Below, piece by piece: positions 35,354 to 45,888 of a DNA stretch of 64,000 nucleotides. A program made the position numbers and the translations under genes. Source of the DNA: Synaphobranchus kaupii (lineage: Eukaryota > Chordata > Actinopteri > Anguilliformes > Synaphobranchidae); the NCBI GenBank assembly GCA_029718625.1, contig CM056383.1, forward strand, positions 64,914,849 to 64,978,848. The letters are read 5' to 3'. Within the stretch, counting starts at the first letter, position 1. Each line of letters begins with the position of its first letter. The notes under the pieces are model-generated. The model searched no databases, had not been told where the DNA came from, and worked only from the letters and a program-made list of their open reading frames with translations.

Positions 35354-36519
35354 GATATTGCTAAGGGATATGTTCTCCATTTTACAGAATAGTAACAGGA
35401 ATATATAAAAATGATGCAACAATTTGCAGTGATTAATGTCTTGAAAATGTCCTCTTTCCCTTAAAGTGTGAATTAACCATCATGTTTTACTTTAACAAGC
35501 ATTATGATTAAAGCTATTATTTTATACTTCATTAGTAATAATAGCTTTGCTGAATATTAAATGCATCACTGAATCTTCTCTGCAGATAAGTGAAGAGGGA
35601 TGGCAGCCTGTTCTAAGGTCTTTGAGCTTTTTATTTTTCTAGTATTTATAGCCATAGAAATGACAAAGAAAGATTATCACTCACTTTTCTCAAAATGCAG
35701 TATATAACAACCCATTAATATAATTTCAGTATACCTTCAGAAAACAATATTTCTAGGGGAAAATATGAATAAATCATTAATGCAAATTAAAAAGTAAATG
35801 TGTTGATTTCAGAAGTATTCAGACTGTCTGCAATAGTAAACCTGATTTCATGCATCAGATTGTGTGCAATAATAGTGATTTCCCCCCAAAAAACTAAATA
35901 AATGCCTTAGTAAGGTCCCTCAGTAGTTAAGTACTGAATTTTCAAAGATTTAATCATGAAAGTCAAGTTACCTCCAAAAAAATAAATAATTGTAGAAAGG
36001 CACCTATTAAGAATTTGGTACAGACAAAAGTTCAAAGTCACTGAATACCCCTTTGAGCATGGCCAGTTCAATCATTAGGAAGTGGATAGGTGTACTAGCA
36101 TAGCACGGCATAGTATCATTTGCAATGCTGACACCAAATTTATGGCACATGGGTAATTAATATAAAAATAAAAAAATATATCTTGTACATCAGTAAGTAG
36201 ATAAAGCATTCTGGACCATGTCAAATGAATGGGAAGCACACAAGATAATTCTAAATTCATAAGTTCTCTTGTGTCACGGTGCCTATGGTTTACCCCCAGT
36301 GATTAATTTACCAGGGTTGAGCAGCTCTGTGCATTAATGGATTATATAGTCAATCATGCATGTTTCATAAAGTAGGGTCTTAAACATTCTGTGGCAGTCC
36401 CAATAGCATTCAGATTTTACATTCAATTATGTATTTTTGTAAATGCAATACATGTACATTAAAGACAGGATTATTCATTTGGAAAATGCAAATTCATTGG
36501 ATTAACTCAAGATATTGGA
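35354..36519. other. No gene seen
   Basis: AT-rich DNA without recognisable features up to the start of the Tc1 fragment. Confidence 0.5.
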
Positions 36520-36991
36520 AGCAGTGTTATGATCTGGGGTTGCTTCAATTGGTCAGGTCTAGGATCAGCAACGTTATGCAGCAATAAAATTAAGTCAGCT
36601 GAGTACCTGCATGTACTGAATGACCAGGTTATCCCATCAATGGGCATATTCCAGGACAACAATGCCAAGATTCCTCGGGCTCAAATTGTGAAAGAGTGGT
36701 TCAGGGAGCATGAGGAATCACTTTCACACATGAATTGGTCACCAGAGTCTTGACCTTAACCCCATTGAAAGTCTTTGGGATGTGCTGGAGAAGACTTTAC
36801 GGAGTGGTTAGACTCTCCCGTCGTCAATGCAAGATCTCGGCCAAAGATTTATGCAACTCTGGACAGAAATAAATGTTATGACGTTGCATAAGGTGTCGAA
36901 ACAATGCCACGACGAACGCGCGCCATAATCAAAGCTAAAGGCGGTCCAACGAAATATTAGAGTGTGCAACTTTTTTTTTGGCCAGGCAGTG
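36520..36991 (+). pseudogene. Tc1-like transposase, 3' fragment, broken
   Basis: The frame reads [19 protein letters not shown], then [31 protein letters not shown] and, after a frame change near 36748, DLNPIESLWDVLEKTL, all characteristic of the catalytic half of a fish Tc1 transposase. The third acidic residue (Glu of NPIE) is kept, but the second catalytic Asp appears changed to Asn (IFQDNNAK). The right end (TTTTGGCCAGGCAGTG) is followed by TA (36992-36993). The N-terminal DNA-binding half is missing. Confidence 0.88.
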
Positions 36992-36993
36992 TA

Positions 36994-37561
36994 TTTTCCA
37001 AGAGGAAATACTTTAGACTCTAACAGTAGTTTTATAGTTTTAGCCCATATAGGCTACGCTACCTTTTACAGTTCCAAACAACAGTGGCAGCGCAACTTTC
37101 TTATGCCATAATTCCGTCCTGCCATGACTTTTTCAACTTAGCAATACTGCAAACGCCTATGTTGTTATAATTATTAAGTAGGCTACATGATTTGTTTTTC
37201 TTGTGCATAGACTATTGAAATATCACACTGCATATTTTTCTATTACCAGAAGGGAGCCATCTAATGCGAATTTGATATAAAAAAAACTAATTCTGAAAAT
37301 AGATAGCGTGTGGAAATATTCCAAACTGATAAAATTTTAAAAAGACAGAAGACAAAATATGCTTTACCAACAATGTATTTACAGAATAATATGGCAAAAT
37401 TAACAAAGTGCATTTTTTCTTTCAATAAATTTTTTTTGCTCCACACACTTGTTGCCCAAAGCAGTACTATTATGTCTGTAAAGCACGGTAGTTGATTACA
37501 ATCAGTTGTTTTAGTTTTCAAGAGGGAAATTTTAGGCATTCTTTCCATCTTCTGAGGTAGT

Positions 37562-37596
<35 letters not shown>

Positions 37597-38501
37597 ACAG
37601 GAGTGCAGTGGCCCGAAACAATGACGCATCAGAACGAACGTTATTGAAGGCTGAGCGTTCTTTTTGTTATTTTGAGGAATTTATTTTTGACGATTTGATG
37701 AACTAAACCTTGATGATAAAAGACAACATTACGTGGCGAGTTTGTGAATCAAGCACTCTGTTAAAAAGTAGCACTTCAGGCACCTTGTGCGAACCCTGAT
37801 GTAAGTATTTCTGCTTGTAATATTTAAAATATGTACGTTAGCTTTTCCACTCCAACACTGTCTTGTGCCATATTTAAGCCTCCTCCATAGGGGGTGGCTT
37901 ATACCAGTTGTTGGGTTTCTTTCTACATTGATTTCCCACAGGAATTATATGCGTCATCAGACTCCATGTCCACCCACTAGTCCAAAACCACTCTTAAAAA
38001 ATGTATCTTTTTTTTTAATTTTGTGGCGGCGGAATCTCAGAAACCGCAAAGCCCTGGAACTAGTCTTTGCACATTAGAGATGTTGTGTAACATCTATTTG
38101 TTTTGTGACCTTGACCTACTGAATTTCTAGTTTGATATTATTTCACATACTGTAGTGTAAGCATTCATAGGTGGCTCACTCATGTTTTATGTTTGATGCA
38201 CCGATTTGCCGTGAAGCTAGAACATTTGCCAGCATTTTCCTGATGGCGGAATATTATTTTATTGTAATTTTAGTGTACATAATATAGACTATGTTGTATT
38301 AGTACCTCCCTGGGCTATACTGTTCTCTTTGGGAATGGTAAATGCTCATTCCAATTTACTGTTTGCTCATAAGTGCTAGATGTTAAGAGTGAGTATGAAT
38401 GGCAAAATAAATAAAAACATGCATGCAGAAAATTATTACATACTTTCGAGTACAGAAAAAGTGATGTTTTATTGAAATACAAGAGTGAATGATTAGGCAA
38501 C
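36994..38501. other. No gene established
   Basis: Holds a (GA)n tract (37563-37594). After it, a moderately GC-rich stretch ends in GATGTAAGTATT at 37797-37808, which contains a consensus splice donor (GTAAGT). An exon ending near 37800 is conceivable but there is no protein or transcript support. The rest is AT-rich. Confidence 0.3.
37563..37594. repeat. (AG)n microsatellite, 16 units
   Basis: An uninterrupted AG tract. Confidence 0.97.
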
Positions 38502-38586
38502 TGTGGAAGGCGTTGTTTTGGGGAATCGGGCTGATTAGTGTCACACCTGTTAGACCTGTTAAATAACAGGTGAGACCTGTTATTTA

Positions 38587-39413
38587 CAGTTTTTCTCGAT
38601 TGCTAAAACACTAAACCCTATTGTCTGAACCAAATGCTCAGTTGCCTGAACCCACTGATTGAATCAGTCACTCCTTTGGCAAAACCATAAGCACTTTTCA
38701 CCTGTTTAGACACAACTTGCCAACACATTTTCATTGTGATGCACCTGTGTTGCATAATGGTGAGCACAGGTGGCAAAAGTCAAACACAATTAAAACACAG
38801 GTGTCACCGGTTGAACACAACAACTCAAAATTGATCACACTTGTGGCTAATGATGTGAGGGAACATATATAAGCCAGTTCAGAGAGCACTGGTTTGTGAG
38901 GCACTACAATGGCACTACACTACATTTTTATGTAGGCTTACTGTATAAAAGTGCTAAATGCACAAGATTTCTGTTTGTTTTTGTACTGTACAAGTGCTAC
39001 GTGTAAATGCACAAGATTTCTGTTTATTGTACTTTTTTTTATTTACTATGTACAAGTGCTAATGCACAGGTTTTTTGTTTTGCAACATGCATTTAGCCTA
39101 CAGTGAACAATAAACATTTATTTCTACAGCTTCATGTCCTGAGCATTGTGTTTTCTATTTTTCTATGTAGTGTTTAGTGACTGCTCAGTAGTGTTTTTAA
39201 TTTTGATTGACTCGGGGCACGATTTGACAACATAGTTCAGTTTTGAGCACAGATTGAACTGTTTTGAGGTGAGAGTTCAGTTTTGAGCACAGATTAAACT
39301 GTTTTGAGGTGAAAGTTTGGTTTTGCAAGAAGAGTCTGAGGTTTTGTGAATGTAGCTTGAAAATTGAATGTAGCTGCTTTCGAGAAATGTGTCTTAGCAA
39401 TCGAGAAAAACTG
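38587..39413 (+). mobile_element. TA-flanked non-autonomous element with a remnant transcription unit
   Basis: The ends CAGTTTTTCTCGATTGCTAA and TTAGCAATCGAGAAAAACTG are inverted repeats flanked by TA (38585-38586, 39414-39415). Inside are, in order, a TATA box (CATATATAAG, about 38866), an ATG at 38909-38911, three tandem AGTGCTAAATGCAC-like units (about 38950-39070), an AATAAA signal (39107-39112) and two 40-bp tandem units (GTTCAGTTTTGAGCACAGAT, about 39235-39314). This suggests a transposon whose coding part was deleted while promoter and 3' end survived. It lies three bases upstream of the LTR's TATA box. Confidence 0.85.
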
Positions 39414-39475
39414 TAATATAAAAACTGCTATGATCTCCCAGTAGGTGCCTGGAACACAGAGAATGGTGACATCAC

Positions 39476-39479
<4 letters not shown>

Positions 39480-39506
<27 letters not shown>

Positions 39507-39507
39507 G
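39480..39507. repeat. (GA)n microsatellite
   Basis: About 14 GA units within the probable solo LTR. Confidence 0.95.
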
Positions 39508-39731
39508 CTGCAAAGCTCGGAGTGTTGTTTTGTGTTAGTTTATTACTTTAATTTAGCGTTTTATTTCCTAGTACCGGAACCTGCAAGGGCGGAGGGAAGA
39601 TTCTGTTTTATTTTGTCACCTGAGGTGTGCGCCTACTATCTCTATGTGTGAGAATAAAAGGCTGTAAGACCGAACAAACTTTGGTTTCCCTGCATGTCTT
39701 CCTGGGGTGTGCCATGGCGTGTGACAGCTAC

Positions 39732-41017
39732 ATATTTAGGCATGTGTACCAGTGTGATGTTTTCATCTGAAACCATCATCAGGGGCAAATGTATATGCTT
39801 TATAATAGAAAATGACAGGGTTTTGGGCCCATAGATACCTATTCCCTATACTGATGATAAGAATGTAAAAGTGAGTTAGAGTCAAAACAGTTGATTTGTA
39901 CTTAAATGTATGATTATTTTATGATTTACAGCAGTGTATAATTTAGCTATTTTGGATAGATTTGGAGACACTACAGGATAACAGGGTAGCCTACTCTGCT
40001 TACATTTTGCATCATAGATTTTTAGTAGTTCTGCACCCTTGCATTTTGCTCACATGTGCACAAGGAGCGTATCATCCAGGAAATGTATAGGTTTTACCCG
40101 TTTTACATGTGTAGCTCTCAGTATTTCATTGCAATCTAAGTTAGTGTTGTAAATGCTACAACTGCCTTGCTTCATTTAAGCCATTTTCCAAGTGTGTGAT
40201 GCTCACACCTGGAGTAATAAAGCCTTAAATAGAACAGTACCTAAACAGGCAATGATAGACCAAATTTGGTCTATCATTTCTGTGCAAAGGGGTTCATTGC
40301 AATCATTGCAATGATCACTTCCTGAGTTCTTGATCAAGAGTTTTTAATACTGGGGTGATGATCATGCATCTCTGGTAGATATTTTTTTAATGTTATACCT
40401 GCAGCACCTTCGCTACTTTGAGAGGTCACTTTCAGCATTTTCCTCATCTAGCCAGACAATTTATGCCAGGTGCTGAAATGAGAATGCGGAAGCCTGCGGC
40501 CTTTCGTCTCTCCGTGGACTGGAGCACAGTCAACATCAGATCCGGTCTCACCCACTGCATCGAGCTGATTTGTTTCAACACACGGCAGGAGAGGGCACCC
40601 TCCCTGCAGCCGGAGGGGAATTTAATCTTCACGCCCATTATATCTCTGCTTTCTCCTTTTGGGGTTGCCATGTTGCAATGAGATATGTATTGACTTTGCC
40701 GTGATAATAATCCAGCCTCCTGAAAAGCCATTCCTGCACAATTCCAACATGCTCCATGATTTGACTAAAAGAAGTGTAACAAAGATTGTCGGATGTATTC
40801 ATTTAATTTTTTTAATGTTTTTTTTTTTTTCAGATTATCATGAGGAAAAACAAGGTGTATTTTGTATTGGTTGTGTTTTTTGAACAGAGGGGTAAAATTT
40901 ATCAACGGAAAATAAAGTTTTCGATTGAAACTTTTTAAATTTTATTTAATTTTAATATGAACTTTTATTAATTATTATTTTATTTAATCTGGGGGCCATT
41001 TTGGCACCCCCATGGCT
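39732..41017. other. No gene seen; candidate non-coding island at 40440-40730
   Basis: The island 40440-40730 is GC-richer than its flanks and open on both strands (87 codons plus, 95 codons minus) without recognised domains. A T run lies at 40819-40831. A perfect palindrome is listed separately. Confidence 0.35.
40251..40278. repeat. Perfect 28-bp palindrome
   Basis: AATGATAGACC, central AAATTT, and GGTCTATCATT form a perfect self-complementary sequence without spacer. No element ends are apparent around it. Confidence 0.85.
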
Positions 41018-41628
41018 GGATAACTTGAAGGGTTTCTTCTCATGACTTATTTTTCCATAGAGTTCAATAGGAAAATTTGTCAGGAGAAACAACCCTTAAA
41101 GTGATCCATCCATATCTACTGCATATCTGGCAGCAAAGTGATGGTTTGAGGCTCGTTTGATACCTCAGACCCTTGATGACTTACAGCCATTTTACCAACC
41201 ATGTATTCCATACTGTTCCAGCATAATTTACAGCTAAATCTAGTCCCCCCCCCCCCCCCCCAATTCCCATATAAATCCATTCAAATGCAGAGATGTTATA
41301 TTATCACTTGTAAGAGTACCAGAAAATAAGATATTAAGTGTCTTTTGATGTTGTTGGGTCACAGACATCAGGAAGTCATGGCATGCATTATGTTACTTTA
41401 TGTTAAACTGGCCAATATTTGATGCCCGAAAATGGGGGGGACTATGTACAAAATGTTCTATAATTTCTAAACGGTCCATCCGATATGGATGAAAATACCC
41501 ACAAATTAAAGCTGACAGTCTGCATTTCAACCTCATTGTCATTGTATCCTTTCAAACTCAAAGTGCTAGAGTACAGAACCAAAATAACACAAAACGTGTC
41601 ACTGTCCACTGAATTATGGTGCTCACTG
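41018..41628. mobile_element. Foldback family, centre and right arm
   Basis: It begins at the centre of the family (ACTTGAAGGGTTTCTTCTCA) and runs through the full right arm to the terminus ATTATGGTGCTCACTG, next to TA (41629-41630). A C run of about 17 bases (41247-41264) replaces the CCACC of other copies. The left arm is absent, so this copy cannot fold on itself beyond the centre. Confidence 0.9.
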
Positions 41629-41630
41629 TA

Positions 41631-43228
41631 TCTACCAATTTATTGCCCTCTACATTGACAATCACCCCACTCCCTGGACAGTGCTCCCCGCCGATTACAT
41701 TCAGGCATCTGCTATCATGCTACGGCCGGCATGGCCTTCAAAGAGTACCACTCGACACACATTGGTTCTTCAACATTAATATGAGCGATATGTACGACAC
41801 GCCAAGCATGTTCGTGACTATGTGTTATATGTGTGATTATATGAAAACCACAGAACAGAATATGCAATGAAGGCCTTCCAGTTCCCTCCCAGTGTCATTC
41901 CACCAGGCCCATCGCACTTGTGTAGGCCTCATCACTCGCAGAAGCCCTAAACCAGCCGAGCAGTGCAAGCGTGAGTTCCAGCACGCCACATCAGCATGTC
42001 TAGCTTAAGAGCTGTAGCTAGAGTAGCGTGCAGAAATGTAGGCGGAAAGAAAATAAGACGTTAATAAATAATAATAAATAAGTATGGAAGAGAACGGGTA
42101 GCGCGTTGCTGAAGCAACCACACGAATGACATATCTTATTAGAATTAGATGTTGCACGCCTTGACACATTTAAGGCATGCGTATAAATTTTATTCATTCC
42201 ATTTGCACATTTTGTTGAAATGAATAAATACATAAATCAATATATACGTGAAGGTCAAACACAGGGAAACATATTTAAGTTGGAAGAGCAAGCGTATGAG
42301 CAGTATGTAGGTTATACCGAAGGGCTTATGACTAACGATTAGTACATCCATCGAAACCTTTTTCCTCGGTTGCATTTTCGCAAAAACAACGTGGCTGACT
42401 TTGAATCATCTGTCACTCTTGCAGGACTGTCATGGGGAGAAGGTGATTCCTTTGTAACATGGAAGCGGTGCCCTTTGCAGAATGGAAAGAATGTCCTCAG
42501 GAATAAATTGGGGAGTTGGTCACCTCCACTCTCGGGGCGTTGGGAGCGGAATCTTTTCGAGCGCAGCCTCCATTCGGAATGAAAACCAATTTAATGAGGG
42601 GCTCCAGTTTCGGCTCTCCAGCTGCTTCAAAGACTGCCGCATCTGCCTAAGTCCGTCACTCTTGCCGCTTGTCAAAAAGGGGGAGGCTATCAGTTTATAT
42701 TATTGCCTTTGAGCTGCCAAATCGTGACACCAGGTTCTGCCTTTATGCACTTCAGTCACTGCCAGGACCGAGTCGACAACAGGTTCTATATTCTCTCCGA
42801 ATGAGCTTCGCCCGTCTCCAGGGCTAGATTCAGTTGTTTAATTCCATAATCAAGGAAAGTAATTGGGGGGAAAAAGTGTGACCAGCCCGAGAGAAATGGC
42901 AATTGAATTAATTTTTTTAATCAAAGTTAAAGGCAAGTGTTGATTGAGACCAATGTCCTTTAATGGGATACGTCTGATTAAACTTTTTGAAGAAATGAAG
43001 ACATACTGTATCACTAACAAGCCGTGATGCAAAAACTATCCATTAAAGCTAGAGAAGACAATCACTTCCCACCGATTATACATAAATAAGTAAATAAATA
43101 CGTAAGAAGTATAAATTGGTTGTATTACTGAAGAATACAATACTGAAGAAAATAAGTGTTGAAAGCTGAGGAAACCTTCTTATGTGAGATGCCATTTAAA
43201 TATATTGCAGTTTATCAGTGAATACAAA
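41631..43228. other. No gene identified
   Basis: Non-repetitive-looking DNA of mixed composition. The parts 41640-42010 and 42420-42720 are GC-richer with frames of 70-84 codons that show no known domain; they may be conserved non-coding DNA or chance. Confidence 0.3.
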
Positions 43229-43494
43229 CAGGGTGTGAAATTAACACCAGCCACCAGCCAAATGCTGGTAAAAGTTTGATTGTGGCTGGCAAGATTTGGT
43301 AACAGTTCATTTGAAGGGTCCTTCATAAGAGCTATACAACTTCTTCATATGCACTACAGTACATAGCATATCATAAGCGCTACATAAACATTCATAAGTG
43401 CTTATGTCACTGACTGTAAATAGGTATATGGTGTGTTATTTCAACATTTATGCAGCAAGTGACATTACCATGACATACCAAGTGAAATAACATA

Positions 43495-44187
43495 CAGATC
43501 CTTTCCAAAAAATTAGAATATCATGGAAAAGTTTTTTTTTTCCATAATTCCCATGTCCCGGATACGTCTGTACGTGGTGGTTTTTGAAGCACTGACTCCA
43601 GCCTCAGTCCACTCCCTCTGCATCTCCGCCAAATTTTGGAATCGCCTTTGCTTGACAATCCGCTGAAGCCTACGGTCATCTCTTTTGCTTGTGCACCTTC
43701 TCCTGCCACATTTTTCCCTTCCACTAAACTTTCTATTGATTTGCTTGGACACTGCACTCTGTGAACAGCCAGCCTCCTTAGCGATGACCTTTTGTGGCTT
43801 ACCCATCTTCTGGAGGTTGTCAATGATGGTCTTCTGGCCAATTGTCAAGTCTGCAGTCTTCCCCATACTGAACCAGACTGAGATAAACTTTGCAGGAGTT
43901 TTGAGTAAATTAGATGATAGTGTGACACACTCAGTCTAACACTCATTCTCTGAAATAACTGAAGTAAATGCTGATTTTCGACACACTATTCTAATTTCTT
44001 GAAATACTGTTTTGGGGGTTTTCTGGAGCTGTAAGCCAAAATTATGAAAAATGAAACAAATAAAGGCTAGTAATATTTCACTTTGTGTGTAATGAATCTA
44101 TAATCTATGAAAGTTTCACTTTTTGAATGGAATTATGGAAAAAAAAACTACTTTTCCATGATATTCTAATTTTTTGGAAAGGATCTG
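43495..44187 (-). mobile_element. Inner element of the nest: internally deleted Tc1-like transposon
   Basis: The ends CAGATCCTTTCCAAAAAATT and AATTTTTTGGAAAGGATCTG are perfect inverted repeats for at least 20 bases and continue further, flanked by TA (43493-43494, 44188-44189). The 693-bp element keeps the start of a transposase gene on the minus strand and lacks the catalytic part. Confidence 0.92.
43513..43866 (-). pseudogene. Tc1-like transposase, N-terminal DNA-binding part only
   Basis: A 117-codon minus-strand frame starts MGKTADLTIGQKTIIDNLQK and shows a helix-turn-helix of the transposase type (residues about 10-50, with VIAKEAGCSQSAVSKQI), then the basic GRRRCTSKRDDRRL segment typical of the second DNA-binding domain (about residues 55-110). 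It then runs directly into the right terminal repeat, where the stop lies. The DDE catalytic domain, some 220 residues in full-length relatives, is missing. A product of this kind could bind element ends without cutting; whether it is made is unknown. Confidence 0.85.
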
Positions 44188-44566
44188 TACTTGGCATAAT
44201 GATCTCATGTCATTGCAATTGTTAAGTCATGGTCACTTGCTGCGTCAATGTTGACATAACACACCATATGGCTATCTGCATTCATTGACATAAGCATGTA
44301 TGAATGTTTAAGCACTTATGTAGTGCTTATGAATATGCTATGTAGTGCATATGAAGAAGTTATATAGCTCTTATGAAGCACCCTTCAAATGAAGTGTTAC
44401 CCAAGATTTTTTACTCTTGCAGCTACTTTGGCCAGTAACCAACCCGGTTGTATTATATTGTAAAAGGTAAGGTGGCTGGTAAAATGTTGAAAATAGCTGG
44501 TGATTTTAGATTTAGAATCCACAAGCCACTCTGGCCAGTGGGTGAAAAGGTTAATTTTATACCCCG

Positions 44567-45670
44567 AATATGTTTATATGTTTATCGCTACAAAATGAGA
44601 ATAACCTATTTATAAATTATTCACCAGTCACGTATGAAATAAATTAAAATTCAAGGATTCTTTTAACTTAGTGCGTTTTGACATCAGTATAAAAGTTCAG
44701 GATATTTCAGTTCCTTCATTCCTGATGTTTTCATGGCTTAGGAGGATTTAGATCATATTTCTGTTGGCATGTGATAACATTTGTCATACATAGGATGTCC
44801 ACCTGTTTACCCAAGGTGCATACATTACATTTAGTGGCAGCATGCAGCTCTTGCAAATGGAAATATTATCTTGTGTGAACAAGATGGCTCAGAAAAATAT
44901 TATATCATACACACGCAATTCATAAAAATCCCTGTTTTAAACCCCTATTTTAGGGGTAAAAAAGGCTTCCTAAACAAAACTCAGTCTTAGAGATCCTTGC
45001 ACATGGTGCCTTTATACGCTGGTTTTATCCTAGTATCCCTGCCCAATTACCTTGTAGCAACACTATGAGGTAAGATTGCCTGGCTGCTAGAAACACTGCT
45101 ATCCACCAACATGTTTCACACCTTAATACAATATTACTCATCAATCACACAGAAATAATGGTTCATGGATACTAATGGTTCAGCAGTGTGTTTGTGCGAT
45201 ACACATAGGCTGAAAAAAGAGATAGGGTCTCTAACTGGAATCCAAGGATAAAACAAATCTGAAATCAAGGACATCTCTGATCAGCTGATGTCTGTTCGGC
45301 TCCACATTACTGCCAATCTGAACGCCTACAATGCTGACAGCAGGAGCGCTGTCAAGGCGCACAAATTTAGGCAGTGGGACATGCACAGCAGCAGCACTTC
45401 CCTTCACACTGCGCACACAATCCAATGATATAGGCCCCTACAGTGATATAACATGTACGACTCTTACGGTCACTGCACACAGGCGAAGTAAGCTTTCCCA
45501 GTTGACGCTTCCTTGGGTCCTCAAGCCCAGAGATATTGTCTGCCTTCCCACCTATGCAACTCTGTACTAACATTAGGTGTGTACTCAAACACAAAACAGA
45601 ATTCAGCAAATATCCAAAAAAAACCTGCTTCTGTTAAGAGGTCCACAATCTGTTTCTGAATTCATTTTGG
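44567..45670. other. No gene identified; GC-rich open block at 45230-45610
   Basis: The block 45230-45610 is open in overlapping frames on both strands (minus: 64 and 80 codons; plus: 79 codons). A minus-strand reading contains GGKADNISGLEDPRKRQLGK and continues to PVCSDRKSRTC in one frame and to PLPKFVRLDSAPAVS in another, which looks like a frameshifted protein remnant, but I cannot name a family. The rest is AT-rich. Confidence 0.3.
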
Positions 45671-45678
45671 TTTTAAAG

Positions 45679-45880
45679 CAGGGGTATCACACTCCAGTCC
45701 TGCAGGGCCATACCGTCTCTTGGTTTTTGTGGATTCCTTTCAAACAGCAGCCAAGTTAGGCCTTAAAATCATCTTCGTGGACACATTACCAATTAATGAC
45801 TTTAATTAACCATATAGGTGAATGTAACTTAAAGACAAGGAGGTACTGTGGCCCTCCAGATCTGGAGTCTGGCACACTTG
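45679..45880. mobile_element. hAT-type MITE with near-perfect 8-bp duplication
   Basis: The left end CAGGGGTATCACACTCCAGT and the right end ATCTGGAGTCTGGCACACTT, plus a final G, are inverted relatives. Flanks are TTTTAAAG (45671-45678) and TTTTAAAA (45881-45888), seven of eight alike. 202 bp, of the same type as 10195-10398 but more diverged. Confidence 0.88.
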
Positions 45881-45888
45881 TTTTAAAA

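Larger units (their letters stand above)
38502..39726 (+). mobile_element. Probable solo LTR, interrupted by a MITE
   Basis: It begins TGTGGAAGGCG and ends GCGTGTGACA, the TG...CA form, with flanking GCAAC (38497-38501) and GCTAC (39727-39731), four of five bases alike. Inside are a TATA box (TATAAAA, 39417-39423) and a polyadenylation signal (AATAAAA, about 39653) followed by a CTTTGGTTTCCCTGCATGTC end region, in LTR order. Without the 827-bp insertion and its TA duplication it would be about 396 bp. No internal retrotransposon sequence adjoins it, hence solo. The call rests on structure, not on a known family. Confidence 0.6.
43298..44401. mobile_element. Middle element of the nest: palindromic MITE with 8-bp duplication
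   Basis: It runs from GGTAACAGTTCATTTGAAGG to CCTTCAAATGAAGTG-type sequence ending TGTTACC. Both sides carry CAAGATTT (43290-43297, 44402-44409), a perfect 8-bp target duplication in the outer element. The arms (43298-43492 and 44190-44401) are mirror copies, for example ACTTCTTCATATGCACTACA with TAGTGCATATGAAGAAGTTA. No coding capacity of its own. Confidence 0.88.
43229..44566. mobile_element. Outer element of a three-level nest (hAT-like ends)
   Basis: The left end CAGGGTGTGAAATTAACACC and the right end GGTTAATTTTATACCCCG are inverted relatives. CAGGG ends are of hAT type. CCAGCCACCAGCCAAATGCT inside the left end and GGTGGCTGGTAAAATG inside the right end also correspond. Flanks (AATACAAA and AATATGTT) are only half alike, so the target duplication is eroded or the limits are off by a few bases. 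The interior is replaced by the next element. Confidence 0.65.

Noticed and set aside
34772..35422. Long frames of 176-206 codons
   Set aside because: They cross 500 unknown bases and have no stops only because the bases are N.
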